A DNA stretch of 43,739 bases, taken from assembly GCA_037968855.1 (NCBI GenBank), contig JBBKWH010000122.1, positions 1 through 43,739 of the forward strand, in the 5' to 3' direction. The stretch comes from JBBKWH01 sp037968855. GTDB lineage: Bacteria > Pseudomonadota > Gammaproteobacteria > Pseudomonadales > Moraxellaceae. This document shows positions 24,400 through 32,911 of this stretch, one piece after another. The position numbers and the translations under genes are program-made. The stretch's first letter is position 1. Every line of letters starts with the position of its first letter. The notes beneath the pieces are model-generated. The model ran no database searches, was not told the DNA's origin, and worked only from the letters and a program-made list of their open reading frames with translations.

Positions 24400-25578
24400 T
24401 TAGTTACTGTTGACAGGTGGTCGAACTTCATCACCAATCTTCAGAGTGTCGTCAGCTTCAAGCACATAGGCATAGCTCAAACGATCAAAGCTGCGGAATA
24501 CCATCGCCAAGCCAGAACGCTCGCTTGGCAAACGCACCACATCTTTTTTCTTTGGATCGCGTACTAACTCACCACGATGGTGAACAGCATACACTTGACC
24601 GGCTTGTGCCCCATCACGCGCACCACGGTTAATGGCAATCACGCTATGAATCGCACCCAAACCAACCGAGTCCATGACACGGATCAAACGACCCGGTGGC
24701 ACATTGTCAGAGTTGGTGGGATAGAAAATCACCGGCAGACCATCTGCCAACTCAGGCATCACGCGATCACCTTCGCGCACCTCTTGACCAAAGGTATCGG
24801 TCAATTCGACAGTGGTGACATCACGATTGATCTGGGTGACCAAGCCACGGGCAACCAAACGTGCCTCAGAGCCTAAGTTCTCTTTGCTTTCTGGATCCAT
24901 GTACGGTTCGCCTTCACGGTAAACACCGTAGCTATCACCGACTTGCAAACCATCACCACGAATATAGATTTTGTCGCCAGCAGCCGTAATCACGCGACGA
25001 TTTTGCGCGGCAAGAACATACGGCGCTTTTTCTAGGGTGCTCGCGCTGACCACTTGGTACTGCGTCAACCATGACTTAATGGCCGATGCTGGAATCGCTG
25101 GTACAGCAACGTCAAGTGGCTCCACACGAATACGTGGCGACAGACGACCATTGCCTGACGCAGTTGACCCCATACGCAGTGCGATACCATCACAACCATC
25201 GCCTTCGTCACGACCAATCACGGTGCGACCTTCAATGGTACACAACAGCAGACGGTCGCCCGGATAAATCAAATGCGGGTTTTTGACTTGTGGATTGGCG
25301 GCCCAAATTTGTGGCCAGCGCCATGCGTCATTGAGATAGCGTTTAGAAATATCCCACAACGTATCGCCACGTTTGACCACATAGACATTCGGTGCATCGG
25401 CGCGCACTTTTGGTGGTGGATTATTGGCAGCTTGCACGCTGATTGGCAGCGTTAGCATCAAGGTCGATCCCAGAATCATGGCACCAAGCACACGTGGGGT
25501 AAAACCATTGGTCCGCGATACTGTCGTTTGGCACTCATGTGCGGCAGTCCGCGACTTCTTGAACAGCGACGTTCTCAT
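24400..25578 (-). CDS. Exported LysM-domain protein
   Basis: A 392-residue exported protein. It has a long basic N-terminal region, a hydrophobic stretch (about 31-48) ending in a likely cleavage site after VQA, then one LysM domain (about 64-112; YVVKRGDTLWDISKRYL, PQIWAANPQVKNPHLIYPGDRLLL) for binding peptidoglycan glycans. The remaining 270 residues are a beta-rich region without a domain I can name; it has the regular turns of a repeated barrel (GDKIYIRGDGLQVGDSYGVYREGEPY, VREGDRVMPE). I start at ATG 25578, because AGGG is 8 bases upstream; an ATG at 25584 is too close to it. It lies upstream of dprA and divergent from def, an arrangement conserved in many gammaproteobacteria. Function is not established. 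Confidence 0.85.
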   Translation of the reverse strand: MRTSLFKKSRTAAHECQTTVSRTNGFTPRVLGAMILGSTLMLTLPISVQAANNPPPKVRADAPNVYVVKRGDTLWDISKRYLNDAWRWPQIWAANPQVKNPHLIYPGDRLLLCTIEGRTVIGRDEGDGCDGIALRMGSTASGNGRLSPRIRVEPLDVAVPAIPASAIKSWLTQYQVVSASTLEKAPYVLAAQNRRVITAAGDKIYIRGDGLQVGDSYGVYREGEPYMDPESKENLGSEARLVARGLVTQINRDVTTVELTDTFGQEVREGDRVMPELADGLPVIFYPTNSDNVPPGRLIRVMDSVGLGAIHSVIAINRGARDGAQAGQVYAVHHRGELVRDPKKKDVVRLPSERSGLAMVFRSFDRLSYAYVLEADDTLKIGDEVRPPVNSN

Positions 25579-25615
25579 TATCATTTCCCTAATATGATGG
25601 GATGCACGTTTTGGC

Positions 25616-25621
25616 TATAAT
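25616..25621 (+). promoter_or_regulatory. -10-like TATAAT upstream of def
   Basis: A perfect TATAAT lies 95 bases upstream of the def ATG in the divergent LysM/def gap. No good -35 is seen at the right spacing, so this is tentative. Confidence 0.3.
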
Positions 25622-25715
25622 GCCGCTCGTGAAGCTCCCCCCGGTTGGTTTTTACAATAAGCGTTTCTATGCTTCAAGTCCAGATCGACGGTTCTATTTG
25701 ATTGACGAGGTTTTC

Positions 25716-26231
25716 ATGGCTGTTTTACCGATTCTACACTTTCCTGATCCGCGTTTGCGCACCAAGGCCAAGCCGATTGAGTCGGTGAATGCAGATGTCC
25801 GCCAATTGGCTCAAGACATGATCGATACCATGTATGACGCCAAAGGTATTGGTCTGGCAGCCAGTCAGGTTGATCGACATATCGAATTGATTGTGATGGA
25901 TTTATCTGAAAATAAAAACCAGCCCATGGTGTTTATCAACCCCAAAATCACCCCATTAACCACCGAAACCCAGCCCTACGATGAAGGCTGTTTGTCGGTG
26001 CCAGACATCTTTGATAAGGTCGAACGAGCTGCACGGGTGCGCATTGAAGCACTCGACTTAGACGGCAAGGCCTTTAGCATGGATGCCGACGAACTGCTGG
26101 CGGTGTGTATACAACACGAAATGGATCATTTGGACGGCAAATTATTTGTCGACTATCTATCTCCGCTCAAACGGCAACGTATCCGTGACAAAATGACCAA
26201 ACGCGAACGTCAAAAAGTCCGCGTTCGCTAA
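25716..26231 (+). CDS. def: Peptide deformylase
   Basis: Def removes the formyl group from the N-terminal methionine of new proteins. The 171-residue protein has the three family motifs: GIGLAASQ (44-51), EGCLSVP (90-96, metal ligand Cys92), and QHEMDHLDG (133-141, ligands His134 and His138, catalytic Glu135). The start is ATG 25716 (MAVLPILHFPDPRL) with GAGG 7 bases before it. In E. coli def is followed by fmt and rsmB; here those two lie 11.5 kb away on the same strand, with other genes between. Confidence 0.95.
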   Translation: MAVLPILHFPDPRLRTKAKPIESVNADVRQLAQDMIDTMYDAKGIGLAASQVDRHIELIVMDLSENKNQPMVFINPKITPLTTETQPYDEGCLSVPDIFDKVERAARVRIEALDLDGKAFSMDADELLAVCIQHEMDHLDGKLFVDYLSPLKRQRIRDKMTKRERQKVRVR

Positions 26232-26273
26232 CCTTTTCGTCTGCTTTTTTTATTTTTGTGGAGTCTGCCTGCC

Positions 26274-26657
26274 ATGATCACCGCAACCGAAAGACAGCAA
26301 TATGTGCAACGTCGCTTAAACCAAATTTTATGGTGGAATCGGCTCGGTTGGTTGGTCTTGCTGGCCATTGCAGCATTGGGCCTATGGATCTATCAGCAAA
26401 TGCCGCTGTACTTTGATCCCGCCGAAGTGGTGGCCCTCGCCCGTAGCGACCGCTTGCCCTCCGCCGAATTGGTGCAATTGGCAGCACTGGGCAATCTGGC
26501 ATTTTGGGGTTGCTTGGCACTGATGGCTGGCTTGGTCATTTATGCCTATGTGGCCGCCTATAGCGAACGCAAAGTGATTTTAACCTTAACTCAGCCGCTG
26601 CAAGATGAACCACCCAAGCCGCTTTCCACGCCTTCTTCGACGACCTCTGTAGAGTAA
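26274..26657 (+). CDS. Small membrane protein of unknown function
   Basis: I do not recognise this 127-residue protein. It has two hydrophobic segments, about 23-41 (NRLGWLVLLAIAALGLWIYQ) and about 71-93 (LAALGNLAFWGCLALMAGLVIY), a soluble stretch between them, a basic N-terminus, and a C-terminus rich in Pro, Ser and Thr. The N-terminal half has several Arg and Gln. GGAG lies 11 bases before the ATG at 26274. It sits 42 bases after def and 5 bases before the carbonic anhydrase gene, so it is probably co-transcribed with the latter; a role in inorganic carbon handling is only a guess from the neighbour. Confidence 0.6.
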   Translation: MITATERQQYVQRRLNQILWWNRLGWLVLLAIAALGLWIYQQMPLYFDPAEVVALARSDRLPSAELVQLAALGNLAFWGCLALMAGLVIYAYVAAYSERKVILTLTQPLQDEPPKPLSTPSSTTSVE

Positions 26658-26662
26658 GACCT

Positions 26663-27325
26663 ATGCCGCTTTCTGATTTGTTGGTGCGCAATCGCAACTG
26701 GGCTGAACGAGTAACCCAGCAAGACCCCGATTTTTTTTCGCGGCTTGCCAATCAACAACAGCCGGAGTATCTGTGGATTGGTTGCAGTGACAGCCGAGTC
26801 CCTGCAACAGAGTTGGTCGATTTACTGCCCGGCGAAATGTTTGTGCATCGCAACGTGGCCAACCAAGTGATCCATACCGACTTTAACTGTCTGTCTGTTT
26901 TGCAATTTGCGGTCGATGTTTTAAAGGTTAAACATATTATTATTACCGGCCACTATGGTTGTGGTGGGGTGGCTGCTGCCCTCGCTGATACTCGCTTAGG
27001 TCTGATTGATAACTGGCTACGTCATATTCAAGACACAGCACGTCGTCATCATGACGCCTTAAGCCAACTGTCCGAGCCAGAGCGTCTAAAACGCCTGTGC
27101 GAATTAAACGTCATGCAGCAAGTATTGAGCGTGTCGCAAACCACTATTGTGCAAGATGCGTGGGCGCGCGGTCAGTCGGTGAATATTACTGGTTGGATTT
27201 ATAACGTGGGCGATGGTCTGCTCCGAGATCTTCAAGTGTCGCTCAATCAAGATAACGGCATGAACCCTACCAGTATGCAATCGTGGCAGCAGCGCCAAGC
27301 GGCACTGCTTGCTGGCGAATGGTAG
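26663..27325 (+). CDS. can: Beta-class carbonic anhydrase
   Basis: A zinc enzyme that interconverts CO2 and bicarbonate. The 220-residue protein has the beta-class zinc ligands and dyad: Cys41-x-Asp43-x-Arg45 in GCSDSRVP, and His97 and Cys100 in TGHYGCGG. The segment LPGEMFVHRNVANQV is as in E. coli Can. It is close to that enzyme in length and motif order, hence the symbol. Beta enzymes supply bicarbonate for biosynthesis. It is preceded by the small membrane protein with a 5-base gap. Confidence 0.92.
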   Translation: MPLSDLLVRNRNWAERVTQQDPDFFSRLANQQQPEYLWIGCSDSRVPATELVDLLPGEMFVHRNVANQVIHTDFNCLSVLQFAVDVLKVKHIIITGHYGCGGVAAALADTRLGLIDNWLRHIQDTARRHHDALSQLSEPERLKRLCELNVMQQVLSVSQTTIVQDAWARGQSVNITGWIYNVGDGLLRDLQVSLNQDNGMNPTSMQSWQQRQAALLAGEW

Positions 27326-27334
27326 TGCAAGACT

Positions 27335-27409
27335 GATACAAGAGGTGTTTGCTTGTATCTGATCCGATTTTATCGGTCTGTATGCTTGAATCTAAAGCCC
27401 ATGGGCTTT
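27335..27409 (+). repeat. Two hairpins in the leader upstream of the ornithine decarboxylase gene
   Basis: GATACAAG/CTTGTATC (27335-27342 and 27352-27359, 9-base loop) and the 16-base palindrome AAAGCCCATGGGCTTT (27394-27409) lie in the 151-base gap between can and the decarboxylase gene. The first lacks a T-run. The second is GC-rich but has an extremely tight turn. Either could end the can transcript or form part of a leader. Confidence 0.4.
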
Positions 27410-27476
27410 ATCTTTGGCAAGCCTTTTGGCATCGTGCACGACCATATTTTTCCCACCCTGTCAGAGTTGACTGCCC

Positions 27477-28646
27477 ATGCGCCTTAATGACTATTGCTCC
27501 CCTGAAGAGTGGAACAAGATTCAGGAGTTTTCCAAAGACAAGGAAACCCCATTCTTGGTGGTGGATCTCGAAATTATCCGTCAAAAATATCAAGAGCTAG
27601 CGACCTGCTTTCCTATCGCTAAGGTGCATTACGCCTTAAAAGCCAACCCTGGTGTGCCGGTGGTTGAACTGTTGCGTGACCTTGGTTCAAACTTTGATTG
27701 TGCGTCTATTTTTGAGCTAAACCGCGTGTTAGATAACGGCGTCGAGCCTGATCGTGTGTCCTATGGCAACACCATCAAAAAAGCCGCACACATCAAATAC
27801 GCCTACGAGCGCGGTATTCGTTTGTACGCCACCGACTCAAAAGCCGATTTACAAAGCATTGCCGACAATGCACCTGGCTCTAAAGTGTTTGTGCGTATTT
27901 TGGTCGAAGGTGGCGAGACCGCCGAATGGCCACTGTCGCGTAAATTTGGTTGCCACCCTGACATGGCGATTGACCTGTTGGTTCAAGCCAAGCAATTGGG
28001 CTTGATTCCTTACGGTATTTCGTTCCACGTCGGTAGCCAACAAAAAGACATCGCGGTCTGGGATGCAGCCTTATCTAAAGTCAAATACATGTTTGACTGG
28101 ATGAAGTACGAAGAAGGCGTCACCTTAAAGATGATCAACATGGGCGGTGGTTTTCCGGCCAACTACATCTCTGAGGTCAACCCGATTCAAGTGTATGCCG
28201 AAGAAATTCTGCGTTACTTGCATGACGATTACGGCGATGAATTGCCAGAAATCATTTTAGAGCCGGGTCGCTCCTTAGTCGGTGAGTCTGGTGTATTGGT
28301 ATCAGAAGTGGTGCTAATTTCGCGCAAATCGCGTACTGACTTAAACCGTTGGGTTTATATCGACGTTGGCTTGTTCCAAGGTCTGATCGAAACCCTCGGC
28401 GAGTCGATCAAATACCCAATCTACACCGAAAAAATGGATGATCGTCCAGAAGAAGGCACCGTGGTATTGGCTGGCCCAACCTGCGACTCAACCGATATCA
28501 TGTACGAAAACTCCAACTACCAACTGCCACAAAACTTGGCCGTTGGTGATCGCTTGTACTGGATGACCACGGGTGCTTATACCAACTCGTACTCATCGGT
28601 CGAGTTCAATGGCTTTCCGCCACTACAGACCTACTATCTCGACTAA
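27477..28646 (+). CDS. speC: PLP-dependent ornithine decarboxylase, fold III
   Basis: The enzyme converts ornithine to putrescine, the start of polyamine synthesis. The 389-residue protein is of the eukaryotic-like (alanine racemase fold) type, close to what I recall of the Pseudomonas SpeC, not the large inducible E. coli type. PLP would be bound by Lys55 in YALKANPG; SFHVGSQQ and MGGGFPANY bind PLP phosphate and ring; EPGRSLVGESG and the catalytic Cys336 in GPTCDSTDIM are present. The AEWPLSRKFGCH segment also matches. Substrate specificity against lysine cannot be fully read from the sequence. It is monocistronic, with a 151-base leader and its own terminator. Confidence 0.88.
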   Translation: MRLNDYCSPEEWNKIQEFSKDKETPFLVVDLEIIRQKYQELATCFPIAKVHYALKANPGVPVVELLRDLGSNFDCASIFELNRVLDNGVEPDRVSYGNTIKKAAHIKYAYERGIRLYATDSKADLQSIADNAPGSKVFVRILVEGGETAEWPLSRKFGCHPDMAIDLLVQAKQLGLIPYGISFHVGSQQKDIAVWDAALSKVKYMFDWMKYEEGVTLKMINMGGGFPANYISEVNPIQVYAEEILRYLHDDYGDELPEIILEPGRSLVGESGVLVSEVVLISRKSRTDLNRWVYIDVGLFQGLIETLGESIKYPIYTEKMDDRPEEGTVVLAGPTCDSTDIMYENSNYQLPQNLAVGDRLYWMTTGAYTNSYSSVEFNGFPPLQTYYLD

Positions 28647-28669
28647 TCATCTGCATGGGTGATACGCAC

Positions 28670-28700
28670 AAAAAAGCCGACCACAGGGTCGGCTTTTTTT
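28670..28700 (+). terminator. Terminator after ornithine decarboxylase
   Basis: An A-run, AGCCGACC, a short loop, GGTCGGCT and a T-run. It lies between the plus-strand decarboxylase gene and the converging hybrid kinase gene, so it may act on both. Confidence 0.9.
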
Positions 28701-28735
28701 ATGATGGCTTTTTTCGTACATCCATCATCCGCAGC

Positions 28736-31555
28736 TTATTGGCGCAATAAACGGAAACGCGCGATTAAATTACTCAGCACGCTCTGATCCAGTGGTTTGG
28801 CCAAAAAATCATCCATCCCTGCATTCATGCACGCCTCACGATCCTCATCGGTATCGTTGGCCGTTAGCGCAATAATCGGAATCGAGTTCATCTGACGACG
28901 TACCAAACGGGTGGCTTCGAGTCCATCCATATTGGGCATCCGACAATCCATCAGCACCAAATCTACCGGCTGATTCCCCATTAAGAAATCAACTGCTTGC
29001 TGACCATCCTCCACGACTGTCACCTCACAGCCCAACTTTTGTAGCATCTTGCTGGCCACTTTTTGGTTGACGATGTTGTCTTCAGCCAGCAATACCCGCA
29101 AGCTAAGTTGACCAGTTTGCATCGCTGTGGTGGGTGTTTGTTTAACCTGCGCAAAAAATGCATCCATTAGGGCTTGCTGGTTTTCTTGCGGTGGCTCATC
29201 CAGTGCTTGATCGTCACCATCTAACATCCGTAATAGCTCGGCCAGCAAATGCTCAACGCGAAGCGGCTTAAACACAAAGCCCTCAAAGCCTTCGATCATC
29301 CGTGCAGGAATACTGCGCCGTGAACGACGACTGAGCAAAATACAATGTGCCTGCCGCAACTCTGGATATCTCGACAAGTAATCTGCCAATGGTCGATCAT
29401 CAAGCAACTCGTAATCGATCAATAAAATCGGATGCTGGCTACTGGTTCGCTCGGCGGCAATCGCCAACCCGCTTAAGTCATCGTGCATTTCGGCATGAAT
29501 CGACAAACTCTGAAATAAGCGAGATAAGCCCTGCCGATTCAGATCCAACGGTTCAAACACTTCAACCGCCAAATTAGCCAGCAAGATGGGGCGATGATAC
29601 ATCGGCACTTCGCTTTGCTTGACCAGCGGCAAATACACGCGAAACACCGTGCCTTGATTCGGTTCGCTGCTGAGGGTAATACAACCATTCATCGCCTCAG
29701 CCAAACCGCGCGAAATAGCCAACCCTAACCCTGTCCCACCAAAGCGACGGCTCACAGTTCGATCAGCCTGTGCAAAAAACTGAAATAACGCTTGTTGATT
29801 TTCGGGCGCAATTCCAACCCCAGAATCACTGACCTCAAACATTACCCACTGGTGATCAACTGGTGCATCTACCTCTTGTAACGGTGCACGCTCATGCGCT
29901 GCATGCAGATCTGCATGGCTGACATCGACATCTGCATCATCGTCTTGCCGCAACAATGGGCCAAGCGCCACAATCACCGGATCATCTGCCGCAATCGGAC
30001 GCACATGCAGAGCCACATAGCCGGTTGAGGTAAATTTAATCGCATTATTGATCAGATTTAACAAAATCTGCCGAATGCGATACGGATCCCCTTGCAAGAA
30101 ACGCGGGCTATCTGGATCAATAAAACTGACCAACTCCAATGATTTTTGGGCGGCACTGGCAGCCATCAGATCACAGACTTCAATGCTTAACTCTAGCAGA
30201 TCAAAATCTAGCTGCTCGGTTTGCATCTTGCCTGCATCAAGCTTGGACAAATCCAAAATATCATTGACCAAACGCAGCATGGCTTGGCCTGAGTTGTACA
30301 GGGTGCGTGCGTACTCGTTTTGCTCTTGGTCTAATTGGGTCTCGCGCAACAACTGCGCCATGCCCAAAATACCATTCAGCGGCGTACGCAACTCATGGCT
30401 CATGGTGGCCAACATGCGCTCATTTTCAGTCAAACGTGCTTGCACGCTGTCACGACTGGCGCGCAATTCGCCCAGATCGGTATGGTAGTGGGTCACATCA
30501 TGCAACACCCCACCATAGGCCATCAGTTGGCCATGTTGATCACGGATCGGATTAAGCCACAGATCATACAACCGATCCCGACCAGACAAACGCACCACCA
30601 TCCGTACATGCTGGGTCAGACGATGCAGCATGCTCAGCCCATCGGCAGGCGCTGGTGCCAATGGGGTAAATATATGCGCAATCGGCTGGCCCAAAATCTG
30701 CTCACGCGCCATGCCCGTGCCATGCTCAAAACTGCTGGTGACAAAATTAATCAAGCCATGTTGATCAGTACGAATCAGCACCTCTGGGGACGCATCCACC
30801 AACACTGTTTGAAACTGGCGTAGTTTGGCAATCTGGTCGTTTTTGCGATGATAGCGATAACTGAGACGATTTAAGGCATGGTTTAAGCTGGTTAACTCAT
30901 TGGCTTGCCCTTTTGCTGCAAACACCTGATGACGTGACTGATCATCAATCGACTGGCCAAAATGCACCAACTGGCGCAACCGACCAAAAAACATAGCCAG
31001 CGGGATCATCAATGCGATCAAATACAACAGCGACAATAAGATCGGAAAGGCCATCGCATGCACCCAAAACGATATGGGTGTTGGTTTGTCAGGTAATGGC
31101 TGTTGCACATATAGCCACAGACCAAAATCCAAAGGCTGCCACACCACCAGTCCATGATTGCTAAAGACCGCACTGGCTTGACGATCAGCCTGCCAAATCG
31201 GCAGTTGCGCCGTTTGACCTTGTAACTCAGGTCGATCATTGATCATTACCGTTTGGCCTTGGGTACCAAACACGATCAATTGAGCCTGCGGACTGGACTG
31301 GGCATAGCCATCAAGGAGCATTTTGAGTGCAGGATCATTGACCATCTGCGCACGAGGCCGTGCCAATGCTGTATTGATCAAATGCGACAACAACACAATG
31401 TTCTGTTGCACGGTATCGACTTGATGAATCCGCTGCTGTGATTGCAAAAACAAATAACGTGTCCCTAACGACAGGACAATCACCACCAAGGTAAAAAAGA
31501 ATAAACGCCGAACCAAGCGGCTACGAGCAACATGCCCAATATTGGACGGCATCAT
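28736..31555 (-). CDS. Hybrid sensor histidine kinase, GacS/BarA-like layout
   Basis: A 939-residue membrane sensor. Visible in order: membrane helix (about 17-37), periplasmic domain of about 125 residues, second helix (about 165-190), a HAMP-like linker, PAS domain (about 247-357), the dimerisation domain with phospho-acceptor His387 in SHELRTPLNG, an ATPase domain with N-box LLNLINNAIKF (about 498-508), DSGVGI (577-582) and GGTGLGL (606-612), a degenerate receiver-like region (about 655-780), and a true receiver (about 825-935) with phospho-acceptor Asp870 in LVLMDCRMPNMDG. A 45-residue acidic insertion (about 520-567) lies inside the ATPase domain. No HPt domain is seen. The start ATG 31555 (ATGATG) overlaps the TGA stop of the upstream gene. 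The layout resembles GacS/BarA, but the PAS domain and missing HPt make that name uncertain. Confidence 0.88.
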   Translation of the reverse strand: MMPSNIGHVARSRLVRRLFFFTLVVIVLSLGTRYLFLQSQQRIHQVDTVQQNIVLLSHLINTALARPRAQMVNDPALKMLLDGYAQSSPQAQLIVFGTQGQTVMINDRPELQGQTAQLPIWQADRQASAVFSNHGLVVWQPLDFGLWLYVQQPLPDKPTPISFWVHAMAFPILLSLLYLIALMIPLAMFFGRLRQLVHFGQSIDDQSRHQVFAAKGQANELTSLNHALNRLSYRYHRKNDQIAKLRQFQTVLVDASPEVLIRTDQHGLINFVTSSFEHGTGMAREQILGQPIAHIFTPLAPAPADGLSMLHRLTQHVRMVVRLSGRDRLYDLWLNPIRDQHGQLMAYGGVLHDVTHYHTDLGELRASRDSVQARLTENERMLATMSHELRTPLNGILGMAQLLRETQLDQEQNEYARTLYNSGQAMLRLVNDILDLSKLDAGKMQTEQLDFDLLELSIEVCDLMAASAAQKSLELVSFIDPDSPRFLQGDPYRIRQILLNLINNAIKFTSTGYVALHVRPIAADDPVIVALGPLLRQDDDADVDVSHADLHAAHERAPLQEVDAPVDHQWVMFEVSDSGVGIAPENQQALFQFFAQADRTVSRRFGGTGLGLAISRGLAEAMNGCITLSSEPNQGTVFRVYLPLVKQSEVPMYHRPILLANLAVEVFEPLDLNRQGLSRLFQSLSIHAEMHDDLSGLAIAAERTSSQHPILLIDYELLDDRPLADYLSRYPELRQAHCILLSRRSRRSIPARMIEGFEGFVFKPLRVEHLLAELLRMLDGDDQALDEPPQENQQALMDAFFAQVKQTPTTAMQTGQLSLRVLLAEDNIVNQKVASKMLQKLGCEVTVVEDGQQAVDFLMGNQPVDLVLMDCRMPNMDGLEATRLVRRQMNSIPIIALTANDTDEDREACMNAGMDDFLAKPLDQSVLSNLIARFRLLRQ

Positions 31556-32892
31556 GCCGAATCTTCCGACAACTCTAAAGAATCTGTGAGCAAGGTTTCG
31601 ATTTGCCAGACCCGATACAAGCCACAAAACGCATGAGTCTGCTCATCAATGGTTAACGCCATCGCAGGTAAATCGGGCAAAGCCAAGCGCTGCAATGCTT
31701 GTTCGTTTTCGGCCAGCCATACCATGGTCTGATCTTGGTTCTCACGAATCTCTGGCCATTGTTGCGCCATCCATTCATCGCCCAACATACGGCGCAAATG
31801 TCGCGGTACGCTCGGGTCTAAGCCTTCGGTCCAGACCCCTTTAAACAAGGCCAATGCCTGCGCTAATCGCTGCTCTGGCGGCGTGGCATATAAGATTTGA
31901 GCCATCACTTGGGTGGCTTTTTCGTCTGGACGACAAAACGGCCCAAAGTCCACATCGACCCGTCGCGATAATCGAGCCGCTTGCGCCCAATCAAACCGAT
32001 CACGCTGGCGATAAGCAATCGGATGCACATGCAGTCGCACGTTGTAATAGTCGATCATATCGTTATACAAGTAGGACAGAATTAACCAACTCATCGGATC
32101 CTCAAGCGCGATATAGACATGTAAATCGGCTTGTAAAGCTTGAATATCGGCCAAGCTAAATGGATCACTGACCAAATGCTCCTGCCACTCCACATGGTTG
32201 ATCAGCAAGACTGGCTCACTGGTTAACATACCGGCACGCTTGAGATGTCGAGTCAGCCGCAACAAATCATCAATGGCACGATAATGCTTGTGATCAAACT
32301 CAATATCGGCAGCCAATAACGGCTGATCACGAATTCGACCATCCGACAGCACACTGACCACGTGTTGTTGCTCAACACTCAGCTTGGCCTGCTGCTGTAA
32401 ACGCTGCTGCGCCATCTGATACAAGGTATCGAGTTTGCCGCTCTGACGTTGCCAGAGCATATGAAAAACGTTTTGTAGTAAATGCAGATAGTCACGCCCA
32501 ATCAATGGCGACAGGCGTAACACATCCAAACCTTTGAGCATTAACGCTGCATCAGGTGGATGCGAATTGGGCTGAAAAATAAATCGGTGTTGTTCGGCTA
32601 ATACGCCCACATCTCGCAGGCTATAGCGCAGCCATTGCGCTGCGGATAAATCGTTGGGATAGTCGGCTGGCGGCTGGGTGCAAATCACCACTTTAATCTG
32701 TTGATACTGCTCAATGACTAAATCACTGAGCTGCATCAAGATCTGTACCGCAATATAGCTATAGGCATCGTCCAGTCGCAAATAAACGGTCAACGGCCCA
32801 TGCCGAAATGTGCGGGGGCCATTCATCCGAATCCGTTGCTCTAGCTGCCAACTAGAGCGAATCGGGTCCAACCATCGTCGCGCAAGGGACAT
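31552..32892 (-). CDS. Tandem DsbA/HCCA-isomerase-like thioredoxin-fold protein
   Basis: A 446-residue protein that appears to hold two thioredoxin-fold domains of the DsbA/2-hydroxychromene-2-carboxylate isomerase type. Domain 1 starts near 36 (TVYLRLDDAYSYIAVQIL) and domain 2 near 258 (HVYIALEDPMSWLILSYLY); both are the strand-turn-helix of this family. The second also has ALFKGVWTEGLDPS (about 347-360), like the family's helix before the WxEGxD motif. No CxxC is present (the first Cys is at 71, another at 320), so it is not a thiol oxidase; HCCA isomerases also lack it and use glutathione. No signal peptide. The stop lies inside the start of the hybrid kinase gene (ATGATGA), and ilvD is 19 bases upstream, so it is part of an ilvD-kinase operon. 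Its function is unknown. Confidence 0.65.
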   Translation of the reverse strand: MSLARRWLDPIRSSWQLEQRIRMNGPRTFRHGPLTVYLRLDDAYSYIAVQILMQLSDLVIEQYQQIKVVICTQPPADYPNDLSAAQWLRYSLRDVGVLAEQHRFIFQPNSHPPDAALMLKGLDVLRLSPLIGRDYLHLLQNVFHMLWQRQSGKLDTLYQMAQQRLQQQAKLSVEQQHVVSVLSDGRIRDQPLLAADIEFDHKHYRAIDDLLRLTRHLKRAGMLTSEPVLLINHVEWQEHLVSDPFSLADIQALQADLHVYIALEDPMSWLILSYLYNDMIDYYNVRLHVHPIAYRQRDRFDWAQAARLSRRVDVDFGPFCRPDEKATQVMAQILYATPPEQRLAQALALFKGVWTEGLDPSVPRHLRRMLGDEWMAQQWPEIRENQDQTMVWLAENEQALQRLALPDLPAMALTIDEQTHAFCGLYRVWQIETLLTDSLELSEDSA

Positions 32893-32911
32893 GGACGGGT
32901 GTCCTTATGTA

